Assembly: GCA_005408345.1 (NCBI GenBank)
Contig: SEMN01000310.1
Span: forward strand, 548,968-612,967
Reading direction: 5' to 3'
DNA length: 64,000 nt
Source: Macquaria australasica
Taxonomy: Eukaryota; Chordata; Actinopteri; Centrarchiformes; Percichthyidae
The position numbers and the translations under genes are program-made. The notes under the pieces were generated by a model. The model worked only from the letters and a program-made list of their open reading frames with translations, made no database searches and had not been told where the DNA came from. This document shows positions 9,554 to 23,900 of this stretch, in pieces; the stretch's first letter is position 1, and each line of letters begins with the position of its first letter.

Positions 9554-12500
9554 GTAAGTAATGCCTCTCCACACTACTACACACGGGGAAACATTGTTTT
9601 TTCCATGCTCCGGTACTATAGACACATGGGAAATAAGGTTAGCTTCGGGTACAGTGAGAACACCACATTTTACAGTTTACATCATATATAGTACGACACA
9701 ATGTTTTCTTGACAACTTACATATTACATTTCTGCATTTATGGCGAAAATATCAGAAAGATCAATGTATTGTTTATTGAGAAGAAGAAATATGGTATATC
9801 AGAATAGTTATGTAGGTATAGGATAATGGAGGATTTGAATTTACATTGAGCCTGCTGTATGGAAATTGTGTATTACACAGTATAGTACTTTATGTTTATG
9901 AAGGAAATGTAATTTTATGTTGGTGGGAAAATCATTTAATATGTTATGATGTTATTTTAGTATTAGTGCAAATACGTGTAGTTAACTTGGTTTTGGTGAA
10001 TACTGTGATATAGATTGTAGAAAGTAATAATGTCATTTGGTTTTAAAAACACACTTGAGTTTAAGTGTGTTGGTAAATAATACATTACCATGACTCAGCC
10101 AATGGAGAAAGTCAGTCAAGCTATATATACACACCACATTGTCAACTCTGAGTCACAATGTGGTGAATTAGAATCAACAAAAAGTGGAACACATCTGTGA
10201 TCTCAACAGAAAAGTGCAAACACAAATAGGATTTGAGAAATAAAAAGGTAGGTAAGTGAGTTTAGTTGGGCTTGTCTTCCTCTACATCCAAATATGTGAT
10301 GTATTATTTTTATACTGGAGTGAGAAAAAGTACTTGTGCTTTGTGCATAAATAAGTCAGTTGTCACTGCTTGTACCTTGACAAATTCAGCTCTGTATATG
10401 CTATAATAGATTAGACATTTCAACACAAACACACACACACGGTATTTGTTTTTTAATTGTAGGAAGTGTTCTAATGGTTTTACAGCCCCGTTCGGTATCA
10501 GATGTTCAGCATAAAAACATATAAAGCCATATAAAAAGAGCAATGCTATTGTAGGTACTAGAGATTTGGGTTAAATTTAGGACTATAGAAGAGAATGGCC
10601 ATTTTCAGTCATATTTTATTAACTTTCCAAGATTTCTGATGAGACAACGTAGACCTAACCTGAGTGAACATACCACAAGCTTGACTATCAATTTTAGGCA
10701 TTCTTTTGTGTGTGGGTTTTTTTTTTACAAAAGGCTGTCCATTTTAATAACACTCCCTTAAGATTGACTGAAACCACAGCATTGAACTCTTCTTTGTCTG
10801 AAGGTGGCACAGTGCTTTTTTTTGGCAGTATACAGTCATTTATTCTCCTTTTATCTAACAAACCTGGGGATTCCTTGACCTTGGAAATATTTTCATCAAT
10901 ACCAGCCTGCTGCAGCTGCGATTATCGGGCGCAGCAAATGATAGGAACCACAGAAGGGCTGGGGTTATAGATGGTAGTCCGATGATAATCCATTGAAGTA
11001 TACTATACTTCTTTGAAACCTTTGACAGAACTTGAGAAGCACCAATTGGTACCGCACAGATGGCTTAGTGCAAGGAATGGGACTTTCTAGCGACTAACTA
11101 CTGTATGGCAGCATATTGAAGCACACGGCTTCTGTCAGCTTGTAAACCTTCACATTTAATTAATTTAAAGCGTCTATATTTATTCAAATTTTCCTTTTAT
11201 GTGTTGCCATCTGAAATTTTTCCATGTCTCCGGCTATACTGTAAACTAGGCTTTCTGATTCATCCCATTCATCATGACATGTTGGGGAGGGGTGGGCTGG
11301 GGGCTTGAACCAGGGTCTGGGTTTTAAAATAGAACAAGCCAAAGTACATTCGCAAGCAAAACAGACTAAGTTCTGTTGATTGGAAAGAGTGAGGAGCTTG
11401 TGAACTGTGTGTCATGGGGTTTACTGTTAGCCCCAGTGGTCACAGGACAAACCTGGGAGCAGCAGAGAGGTTCTCCCATCGAAATCCTACATTTATTCTC
11501 ACTCCGGTGTGGAGCTGTCTAAAGGTTCCTTGTGTGGCTAAACTCTAAGCATTCCTGCTGGTTTGCTGTATCAGTTGCGACTATAAGGGCAGCTGGTAGG
11601 CTTGAGTTGACCAGGTTCTGCTCTGTTGCTGCAGACACAGCCTTCCAGGTGAAGTGTTATCTGTCAAGAATGATCTTTTGCTAAAGCTTGCCAGTGCATT
11701 TGTCCTCACCTTGCCACTCATGTGCAAAAGTATTCATGAATATGTTTGCCCCTTGGGCAGTCTGTCATTAACAGGATGGAAATGAGGAGTAAACAGACCT
11801 GCTGCAGTCTAGTGGCAGTGTATGAAGCACCAGCTTAGAAGGCGTATTGCTTCCTATTTCTTGTCTTATGGTGCTTCTAGCGGATTTCCTCAGATTGTCT
11901 GCGGATAGTCTGGGTGCTGCAGCCAGCTGGGAAAAGGTTATCAAAAGTAAATATGTGATCTGGAGGCTCATCAAAGCTGCAGAGATAGGCTTGTGTACTC
12001 AGCTGTTTAAAATGTGTCAGTGTAGGAGGAGCGGGAGGGAGGGGGAGTTATTAAGCTGCTACACCTGCTATCTATATTCTCACTTAGCCGGCGCACCAGA
12101 TGTAAATTGTGATCTGAAACGTTTTTTGTTTAGTATCTTCGTGAGCGCGATCAGTCAGGAGCAGTTCCCATGAAAGATGGCCATGCTGACGTTGCAGTGA
12201 GGCCCCAGAGGGTGAGGCGCCGAGGCTGTGGTGATGTAACATCACTAGGCAGTGTGTCTTTTTACAGGCCCGGGTGTTGGGATTGTATTAACAGGTATGC
12301 AGCTCGCTGAGGGCTGCTGACAGTGTGCACTGACAAGTAGATTACAGAGAAAGATATAACCGCCGCCATACCAGCACACTGCCTGCCTTAAATCACACCA
12401 AAGGCATTTTACAATGGCTCACCAAAGGCTCTCACATCCTCTCTAGAGAAGACTCTCAGCAGAATTGGCCAAAAAAGCCTACAGTTCTTGACCCTCTATT

Positions 12501-15500
12501 TTATGTGAGAACCAAATTATCCCCAATTAAAATGCCAAATGCAAAGAAAGACAATACAACTTTTAACACATTTCAGCAGGGCACACTGCGAGCCACAGCT
12601 CCAGTGTGCTTTGAAACTTGTGGCACAAGCAGGGTTGAAAGAGGTCAACCGTGGGAAAGTTTTTACATTGGATATATTTGCTGTCTGTAGAGTTTACTGT
12701 GGTAAAACATGCTTTTTGGGGGAGGAATTATAGGACATTCTTAAACTTGTTTTAGCCAGTTTACTAACTTAATTTGCACATAAGGGTCCAACTTTCTTTT
12801 GTGTTTTTCATTGGAGGGATGTATGTCTATAGGCCTTTTTTTGTTGGTCTCTGTTGTTACTTTCTATAGGTATTTAAAAATGTCCTTGAAAAGGAGTGTA
12901 CCAGTTGGTGTAAAGTGGTAGATATGTGAGGTGGCATTGAACTGAATAATATAATGTAGGGATGGCTTGTTTTCAATTTCCTGAGCACATTATATCCTGT
13001 AATGTAAATGTGACATTGACTGTAAGGAGTGTATTTACATCCACACCAGATTAACAGTGAATACACTGTATATCTTTTTATACACAGTCCCCCAATTCTA
13101 ACGTTAACATAAACCCAAATTAAAATTTAATATTTGGTTGTTAAGTAAGTTGCTGACATTGAAGTTCATAGACATCAGCACACACTTGGTGTCTTCCTTA
13201 GTAATGACCTGTCAGGCCTGTAGTGCCTTCACTTGTTGCTTCATGTTCTATATTCCGTTTTTAAAGCAAGAAGTTAAATATCCCATAACCACGATTACAA
13301 TCTGAGCTGCACTGCAGGACTGCTGTGACATCAGGAATATTTAATACCCATTTCATACAGGAGATGCTGGTTTGACCTGTTCGAGTGAAATGGTTATAGG
13401 AAAGTTACTGTCTTTCGTGAAAAGTCGCCACATCTGAGCTTAGTTTTGACACATCTTTTATGTCTTTCATGTTGGAGAGTTGGTCACAGTACTGTACAGA
13501 AACACATTTGATTTCTTTAAGTACAATATAGTTCTGAGAAATAGCTAAAAACTCCCTTTAGTTCACACAAAGCTTCTGAAAGTTAGCAGGAATATTACCT
13601 CCCTCATCAACAAGTGACTGTTCACTTACTACTCGCATGTGTTTTATCACTTACCTGCAGCTTGCATTGCGATAGTGTTATACAATCACACCTTTAGCAC
13701 CTTTCTTTCTGTGTGTAACTGACTCCAGAGCTGCTGTTCAGTGAATATGTTTAGAGCCATTGAACTGCATGGTTTGTTAGTTATCATGTTGAAGAACATC
13801 AGTCACAGTTAACTTAATCTTGTTAATTTGACTAAGACAAATATTTTGTTAGACATTTGGAAACATGAGTGTGTTGACAGTTTTTAACAAAAGCACAACA
13901 TTTACATTTACATTCATCTTTTAATGTTCTGATCCAACAGTAAAGTATTACTGATTGTTATAGCTGTTTTTTTGTTTTTGAGAATATAAAATAGTGAGAG
14001 CCGTGTGCAGCTGGTAATTTATAGACCTTTTCCATCTAACTACAGATTTTGGTATCAGCAGTACTGTCTCTAACTGATTTCATAATATTCTGCATTGAGA
14101 CATTTACTGGTCTCACATTTTCACATTTAACATCAGTGTGCATGAAGTATACTTCATCGCCTTATTTGTAATTTGTTGGAAAATGGTGGGGAGATTAAAA
14201 ACAAAACAGTGAATCTATTATGACAAGTTTATTACATATTACACTATTACTTTTTTCTCAGATTATACATTAATGTGTACAGCCCTGGGGCGTGACATCT
14301 AGTGTGGGAATATGCATAGCCGATGGCACATTGCTCTAGCTCCAGGTTTTGCTTTTGGGGCAATCCCTTAGTAAAAAAAAATTACATTAATTTACACTCA
14401 TTAAACCTACAACACCAGCCCTAATGTTTAATTATAAAATGTTGTAATTAAGAAAACAACTTATCGTCTTTCCCCAACCTCTCTGAGTCACATTCATACA
14501 GTGAAACTTTATAGACCAGCATAGAAGTAGTTGTGTGACAACCTGTTAGCTGGTTGGTGTGAGTTTTCCATGACTCACCACCCTCCAGCTTTTGAAGTCT
14601 AAATCCTCCTCAGTGATGTGCGATAATGGCCTCCATGTTTCTGTGGGTGCTGCTGGGGCTTCAGGCTAAGTATTGTTTAGAGGCATAGCACACAGGTGGG
14701 AGTCAAAGTTGGAAAGGCAAACCGGGTGGAGTGTTTGCCATCACCGATCATCACCATCATGCCTTACCAAGGTTTTCCCAGTGCAGGTTCGGATTATTCA
14801 GAGGCCACACAGAATTCAAAGCCCTTTTTTGATATACTTTTATTTTGGTTCAATGTATTTCTTTGTCTAAATAGATTCAGTCTACTGACTGTCTCAGTAA
14901 ATAACAAAGTACTACTCAAGAGGTTAACAACATAACAAATGAAAAAAATCAATTTTACACTGAACATAAAACTGCATAAATACATGTTTTTACAATTTGT
15001 TCACATCTAAGGGCAGACAACTGTCCTTTGTTGTCTGTCCAGTGATCAAAGGCCCAGACGTTTTCACTTCTGCCGTAGATAATTTTTCAGTTTACTAGGT
15101 CATATTCAAAGACTGCTACAGGTTGAGACTTTTCCAGGAGGGGGCGCTACACTGCAGTTTCAACTGCTGCTTTTATCCATGTTAGCAGTATGGCTCTATG
15201 GATGGTAATGTCAGTCTGTCTGTTGGTTGGTCCACCACTTTGGTCTAAACTGAAATACCTAAACAACTATTGGATAGATGGCCATGACATTTTACACAGA
15301 CATTCATGGTTCCCAGAGGATAAATCCTACTGACTTTGGTGATCCCCTGACTTTTCCTTTAGCGCCACCATGAGGTTGGCATTTGTGGTTTTGAGATTTT
15401 GAGGTTTTGGTTTTGAAATGTCTTCACAACTATTGGATAGATTGTAATGAAATTTAGCACAGAGGTTCATGGATGAATTGTAAAGGCTGTTGCTTTCTTA

Positions 15501-17913
15501 ACTTTCATCAGGTCAAAATTTTGACTTTTCTAATAATTCTAATTCAAAACCTGCAAATATAATCACATTCCCACCAGCCTCGCCTGTACTTTGGGTTTAG
15601 TGCTAATTAGAAAATGTTAGCATGCTAAAAAGCTAAAATAAGATAGTGAACATGGTAAACATCCTACCTGCTAAACATTAGCATGTTAGCATTTTCTTTG
15701 TGGACATTTTAGCATGGTGATGTTAGCATTTAGCACAAAGCACTGCTGTGCCTCACAGAGCTGCTTCCTCGGCTGCAGACTCTTGTTTCATGAGGAATGA
15801 TGCCGCCATAGTACTTGAGAAGCCCCTTCATGATTCATTTTGTTCTTTGTTTAACACGTTGTTTTATCACATATACTGTATTTGATCAGCTGTACACGTT
15901 TTATGGATGATGTCTTTTTATAGTAGAATAGTGCCTTTGATGTCATTGTACTATGAAAGCTTGATAAGAGCAGACAGTGAAACAAAAAAACTGGGGCCAT
16001 ATTAGTTGGACACAAAAGCAACAATAGCCTGAAGGCAGAGCTATGTAAACTTTATTGAGCTGGTAACCTAAGCTTGAATAGAACCTGACTCAAGTATTTA
16101 CTCTGTCTCACCACGTTAAGTTGGCATTGAAAATGAGAACTGCTAGGCAAACATGTTCTGTCAACAACAGCACAGCTTAAGTGTACTGTCAATATTTAAA
16201 ATATGTATTGGATAAACATCTCTTTATAAATATCCCTATTTCAGGAATGGAGAACATTGTTTAATATATTGTTACATTTAACAGCTATTTATTTCAAAGA
16301 GTGTGTAAATAAATGATGGAATCTCCAGATCATTTGTAAGTACGTGTTCTCTTGTAATTGTTTCTCTGCTTCTTACCTTTAAAAGAGCAGGCAGGGCTGT
16401 TTTGATTTAGCCAAGACCTCATATTGTGATGATGGAACTGTTATGAGGTGTCAGATATTTACGTTACTGTTACATTTAATGGATTAAGACCTCTTACCCT
16501 GTTTTTCCTTTCCCCCCCCTTGCAGTCTGTGGTCCCAGCATCGACATTGGCAACGACATCAGTGAATTCAGGCGTCTAGAGAACTGCACAGTGGTGGAGG
16601 GCTACTTGCAGATCCTCCTCATCGGTGACAAAAACAACAACAACATCAACCAGGAAGTCTTCCGCTCCCTCAGCTTCCCCAAGCTGACCATGATCACCGA
16701 CTACTTACTGCTGTTCCGGGTATCCGGCCTGGACAGCCTGAGCACGCTCTTTCCCAACCTCACCGTCATACGTGGCCGAAACCTCTTCTACAACTATGCC
16801 CTCGTGATCTTTGAGATGACCAGCCTGAAGGACATCGGCCTGTATAACCTGAGGAACATCACCCGCGGCGCCATCCGCATTGAGAAGAACCCCGAGCTCT
16901 GCTATTTGGACTCCATAGACTGGTCCCTCATCCTGGACGCAGAGTTCAACAATTACATCGCTGGGAACAAGCAGTCCAAGGAGTGCAGCGATGTGTGTCC
17001 AGGCATCATGGAGAACAACCCACAGTGCAGAAAGACCATGTTCAACAACAACTACAACTACCGCTGCTGGAATTCAAATCACTGCCAGAAAGGTAAGCTG
17101 ACTGACACACGATGGCTCATCAGGGATTTGAATTGCAAATAGATCATGCAGACAGTCTGGCCTTTGGCCCGAATCGTGTAGATGTGAATTTGGGAGGGTA
17201 ATGAACGGCTCTGTGCCTGCAGCTGTGGCCTGCTACCTGTCACTTTAACTGCTTTAGCTGGTGTGTTTTGGCTGCGAGGATGGAGGAAAGCGAGGGGGAT
17301 GTTGTTATGCATGGCTGGCTTGTCTGTAGATCTCAGGTGTTTTTCCAAGTTAAGGAAACATGAAGAACGAGCTAAGGAGAGGTATCAGTTTAGTTAAGAC
17401 TGCAATTTTGCCTCAGCCCATGTCGTTGTTGAGCAAGGTTTTCTGAATGTGAGCAACTACTGGCTGTCAAATGTCAACCTCTGTTTACACAAAAAACCTT
17501 CTATTTTAGGGTGGTTACCTATAGTAACCAGTCTACTGCTTTTCTCTCAAGCAAAGCAGTAGCTCACGAGTCTTGTGGCACTTATTTGGTGACATGGAAG
17601 TTCAATTCAAATGTTCTCATCTGCCTAAACAAACTGAATTAGAGGAGTAAATGCTCCAGAGATTAATTAAACTACTCCAAGCACCATGGGTGTGAACTCA
17701 CCCTTTAATTTTGTGTTTACGACTGCAGCGTTTTAGATGCCTTGTTTTGCTGGTGTGTTTCAGACGATGTGTTTTGGCTGACTGAGTGTGTGTGCATGTG
17801 CGTCTGGCTGAATTGTTTCCCTGGTGACTGGCGCCTTGCTGCAGACTCAGCATGTTGATGTTTTCAGTCTTGTGACATGGAACTGTCGAAGGACTGGCCT
17901 GGATTGCATGCAT

Positions 17914-17952
<39 letters not shown>

Positions 17953-20900
17953 GTCACCATCATCAAACACACTCGAAACGCAGAGATGCAAATATGTCTG
18001 ACATTGCACACGTACGCCTGGCCTGCTTTGTGGGCATGCTGGAAAAGAAACCAGGAGGTGGATATATGTTGGAGGAAGACATGTTGGATGGATGGAGGGG
18101 GTGTCGGGCGGAGGAGCAGAACCCTGTGCTGTTTATCATTTCTCTTGTCAGCAAGAAAACACTAAAGAGTCCACAGTACAATCTAGACTCATCTTCTCCT
18201 CTTTGTCTGTGTTTTTGCCAATGGCCATGAGACTAAAACATGGTTACTCAACCAATAAGATACAATATCTAATCCAGATAATTCATATGGATGGTAGTGA
18301 ATCCACCATACGCCCTATCTACAGTTGTGTCTCCCCATGCGAGAAGGCCACCCGTCTTCCATCAGCTCAATAACAACCAGCAGCTGTGTTGCTTTGACAA
18401 AGAACTCCACAATGTAATAAGACATCGCATCTAAATTTGGGTCATTTATGCAACCACTATCTCCAATTGTCTGTATCATCAATCAAATAAGCTGCCTCGT
18501 TAACATTAGAAGCAACTAGAACTTGGAGATAAACTTCATCAATATAATATTTATATTGTGTGAGATATTGTTTGGATTTTGGTCATCTTGATGTTGTAGC
18601 TTGTAGAGGTTCTCACTTCCTGGACTTGAGGCAACAATAGAAACCAGCTGTACAGTCTGTGACGTTATCTGACTGTTATGATGATAATATTGGTGAAAAT
18701 GATGAAATACTGACATTATATACCAGTTCTACAAGCAGCCAGTGGTACGACTGGAGGTCAAGCATAACAGCGCTATACAGAAACAATACAGTTTCTCCTG
18801 ATCAACGGCCATCTTGTTGTTGAGACTAGACTAAAACATGTTGTTATCTGTTCTGCCACAGGAGCCTGGTATGACCTCACTGGTGCAGTCTCAAAAGCTG
18901 AACTCTGCATGGATTTCTTAAGGCTTTGCACAAGCTATGGAAGTGCAGAGAGGGTAACACTGTTGCCCACTCAGAAACACTGTAGCTCCTTCAAATGTCT
19001 CAAGGGCCTGGCTCAGCTCCTCAATCAGGTTCCACTGTTCAGGCTTGAGATCGAGGTAGTCACTTCTGGGTCCGAGAGTGCAGCAGTCACTGGCCATCTT
19101 TGTTCGAGAAGCCTGGATAACATGTGATAAGTGCTGTTCCAGTGAGTACTTGCGTCTTGAACCAGCATGTGTTGCGGTGTGCCCATTTGCTGCTGTTTAT
19201 CCTTTAGCTTAGTGCATGTCAGCTCACTCTTTTTAAAATGTTCAACAAGGCATCTTGCAGCAGCCACACACTTGGAGATAGCTTGGTGGCTCTTCAGAGC
19301 GCTTTGCACAACCAAGTTCAGGGTGTGACCTGCACATCACACTGATGCCCATCCATGCTTTTCTGCCAAAATCTATACCGCTGCTACGACATTAGCACCA
19401 CTGTCGTGGACAACAGCTTTGATTTTCTCTGGTGGAATGTCAAATTTGGCAATAACATCCTCAAGCCACTGTGCAATATTTGCAGCCGTGTGTCTTTCTT
19501 CTAGGGGCCTCGTTGTCAGGCTGTGGGACTCCATTTCCCAATCCTCCCTAAGAAATTGACACGTCACCCCCAGATACGCCTCTGTAGCAACGTTCGTCTA
19601 AATGTCAGTTGTGAGTGCAATGCTGTCAGTCTCCTTCAGGGTGTTCTTCAACTTGCCTTTGATTACTTCGTACTTGTTCTCCATCATTTTCATGAAGTTG
19701 GTTCTTGAAGGAAACATGTACCTGGGATTGAAAGTGAAAATCATCTTTTGAAAGCCTTCATCCTCCACCATAGACAGTGGGCGCATGTCTGTGACAATCA
19801 TGTTCAAAATGCTGTCTGTGAACTCAGCTGCTTGCTCAACTGAACATGGTGCAGCTGTCCGCACGAATCTGTCCATACGACTGTGATTTACTGAAAAAGA
19901 GGTGAAATAATAATACTAGGCCTAAATATTATACTGTAAGTTCATAAGGCTGGCTAATGTACATTTATTTACTTTTTTGAATGGTTGCCATACACCTGCT
20001 GACCCTACTTACTGCAATCAAATATATTGGATTGGTGCATTTTAGGCTCCAATTTACACCTGATATTTTGCTTTCTGGGATATTTTGTGCATCACTGTGA
20101 GGGCAGAAGGTGTGTGTGAGGGGTGCATGTTCCTGTGTGTGCGTGTGAGAGAGGGAGAGAGAGAGACATAATAATAATACCATAATAACACGAATAAAGC
20201 TCAGGCTTTCACAAACTGACTGCAGCAGTTTATTTGCTGTGGTTATTTTCTTTAGCAAAACATAGCTAACTTAGGAACATAATAACTAGCCACCATGTTT
20301 ACGTTCTTAACTAGCCATTACATATAGCCATAATTAACTTACATTCTTCACTAGCCTTCATCTCAACTAGCAATCATATTGCTAAGTTAAATGCTAACGT
20401 AAACATTACCTTGTGTCGGGTCCGTTCTGTGGACTGGATGCTTTCTGCTGAGATGCTGAAGCATTGATGTCGTACTATTGTGGTAGGCAAGTTCGGTTTT
20501 ACAATAAACACACTGTACAGAGTTTTCTTTTTTTTCAGCTTGAAATGATCCCAAACTTTTGACACTTTCTGTCGTTTTCTCTGGCCTGTCTCTTCGCCTC
20601 GCTCCTCACTATTATCTCTACCTTTCTCCATTTTCCAGTCCGCGCCATCAAATCACATCTATTTTACGTATCCACAACGTAAGCGCTCTGTGCGGCAGTA
20701 ATAATCATCCGTGGAAACAAAGTGACCACTGAGCAGTATGGATTAAACGAAGCTTTGATGCAAAGAATTAGCATCGATGATTTTTAGTAATCGAGTTACT
20801 CGCGTTTCTCGAGGAATCGTTTCATCCCTAATAACTACTATTATTACTACTGCTCCCACTAATAATACAACAGTTACTATTGATACTGCTGATACTAAAA

Positions 20901-23900
20901 CCACTGTTAATACTACTGTGAGTGCTAGTGCTGCGGCCACAATCTTCCTATTTAGCTGTATGATGTCAGAGCCTTTTCTTTTAACTTAAGAAACTGTATT
21001 CTGTAAACTCTGATGCTCTCTTAATGTAGGCTCTCCCCCACTGTCCTAAGACATGGGGGCCCAGATAACATCACCACACGACTTGCCCCAAAGCCTCATG
21101 ATTGCAGTTTGTCCCCGGTCATATCTCATAACCTGACTAACTGGACGGACACTTTTTTTAGGCATGACTAATGTGTTTGTGTTCAGTTGGCATCTTCCTG
21201 TCCAAAAGGTTGACATGTTTTATGAAGTCAGTTTAAGTAGACTAAATATAGAACAAGTGGAGAATGACCCCGTGAAGATGCATAAGCAGTCAAATGGGCT
21301 CCGGAGGGAGCGTGTCAGCCAGGGCAAACAGGCCATCATCTGCTGCTGCATCAAAACAGAATTGATCTCAAACAACATGAGCACTACTGCTCTCACTGCA
21401 GAGGCTGCATTGTTGGTCTATTTATTAAGCAGTTGATAGAAGTCGGTTTGTAGTAAAGCCAGGCTTCATTAGAGGGAGGAAGGCCGATAGCTGGAGTAGT
21501 TAACAGGGCTCCAGACTACAACCATTTAGTTGCATTTTACAACCATTTTTTTTTTTCGGTTTCCTTTTTTAAACTCATCATCGTATATCATGTGAAACAC
21601 CAGGAGGGAGTGAGAATTGATGTGTGTGTGTGTGTGTGTGTGTGTGAGATCTACCTGTGTCCTCTTGCTCTCGCTTGGCCCTTTGGTGACAATGAAATGA
21701 ACTATCGATTCATTTTTCAAAGAAAAGATCATTCAGACCCTCCCGTGCCACTACAGTCCCAAATTTCTGATGAGGACAATTCAGACGAGGAATCAGCAGG
21801 CGATATAGTTAACTGTATATATCACTGCAACAAAGTGCATTATTCGGGTAGTCTGGCGGAAGAGTGACTGATTTAAAAGCCATCGCTTTCGTAGATTATG
21901 ACTAGGCATTTTCAGTGGTGTTACTATTGTGTCATCATAGAAATAGATCACACAATTGTGATGTTTATTGTGATATCTGCTGCCTTCCCTTCGGCACACA
22001 GCTCCGCTCACTGGTGCAGCTCCAGTCTCTTTGCCTGCCTGTGGCACAGCAGCCTTCAGTGTTGATAGGCTATTACTTGTGACGCGTAACCAATCAGATA
22101 GTGCTGTGGGTGGGACATTGAGCGAGACTACAGAGTGGTGACTACAGACAGAGGCAGCTGCAGCAGAGTAGGCCAAAGTAGCGCATTTTTAAATTAATTT
22201 ATTTTATCAGCAATCGGATTTTTTTTTAAAACAATTGGCTGGTTGAACTGGCTGACCAAACATTGTTCATTCCCTCAAGTTGTTGTCTGGCGGCTCCAGT
22301 ACCTGCACATCAGAGGCTGTTTATATGTATACTATACAATCCTGCGTGTATGTAGTATGTAGCTATACAAATAGTAAAGCCGGATGCTGCTATACTTAGA
22401 ATCATGTCTGTTTACTTGATCTTGAACACTCCATAGACCATAGAGGACCATATTATGATGGTTTTCATTTGTCTCTTCTGATAATGCCCCGTATCAAGCT
22501 TCAGTAATCTTATCTGGGATGTATTGTTTGAATGTGTGCCTTCCTTCCTTGCTCACAGGCCTTCCGCTGTGCTGGCATGAGAGTGAACTTTGTGTTCAGA
22601 GGCATTTTATTTCCAGACCCGGTCATTCATCAGATCAATAAACGACAGAAGCGAAAAGTGCTAGCCCTGTTCTCATTGAGTTAATATAAAGGACATGCTT
22701 TCAGGCAGCCTGAACTCATTCATAAAACTGTTAAAGGGAAAAGAGGGTTCAAAGCCTGTTTCCTTCTCTGGGAAAGCAGAGTGTTTTTCAGTGGTGGTGG
22801 TGGGGGCTACATTCTCCCATGTTTACTTCCCTCATTTGTTTTTTTGGAATCTGGTTTGGGTGTTTTGTCTCGTTCATAACTCATGGGCTCCTTCTAAAGA
22901 AGAGCCATGTTCGTGCATGCTGGGAAGCAAACACACTGTCTCGCTTTCCCCTCAAACACACAAACCCGCACACACGCTCACACATTGAACAGCATGAGGG
23001 ATGTTTTTCCGGTGCTTTGTATGGTCTGAGGAGATGAAAGCACATCATTAAAGTACAAAGTAGGTCTTCAGGGAATTTACTGGAAGGATTTTTTTTTGTC
23101 TTTTGTTAACCCCTGGTAGAAGGGATTACACATTAAACTAAAAGCATTGTCTTCAGGGTTGTTGCTCAGCCTGCCACTAAATTAATTTACTATATTTGAC
23201 ATGTCAGTGTTTGCTCATTTATATTTATAGCCATTTAGCTGACATGTAAAAAAACAGTATGGGACAAAGCAGTTAGTTGTCGTTTCATTGTGAACGGTGG
23301 CGTTGCAAGTCAAGATAAGAATCAAGTATTTAAACACATTTTTAAACTTAATGCCTTTATGTGTTGGACTTAAGTTTCTGACTTTAGCGAGAGACTGTTT
23401 TCTGGTTGGTTTTGGATGTGGTAGATCCAGTGTTTATTTACCCAGTGCTTCTCTAGTGCTAAATCGGAGTCCATTTTTAAACGTATATTTTCTTAATGTG
23501 AACTAGGCCTTTTATTAGTTTCTACCTCACCGATGTTTTGGGGGGTTTTCTGCTGTTCTGTACTCTCCCAGCATGTTTGAGATGAGGTAGGTTGGATGGA
23601 CATGAATTGTGTTAAGGTGTTGATTGGGACATTAAAGTGTTGGGTTGTGTTTAGAGTTTGGGACTGAGACATAGTTCCATTGATGAGCTTGTTGCAATGT
23701 TTCCAGGACCAGACAGACATTCATTGATCCTCCTTTGAACTACACGTTCTCCCTGCACTTTTTAAATACAACCAAAAGTCGGCTACTGTATATTCTCACT
23801 CATCATTTTCATTTTTTGTCTTCTGTGAGAGTGATTCATCTGCAGTAGGGGTCAGATATCAACTTTAGGTGTAGCACACAGTGACCCCAACATTAGAGCA

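Noticed and set aside
9554..16525. Alternative first exons of igf1r in intron 1
   Set aside because: Some GTAAG donors exist, but no in-frame coding upstream of them looks like a signal peptide; nothing supportable.
17824..18230. Several overlapping open frames of 90-117 codons on both strands
   Set aside because: They are created by the (AC)n microsatellite and have no splice logic or recognisable domain.
21793..22176. 127-codon minus-strand frame in intron 2
   Set aside because: No domain recognised, and it is surrounded by transposon-like sequence.
22695..23037. Overlapping frames with a hydrophobic stretch
   Set aside because: Chance frames; no conserved motif or splice support.
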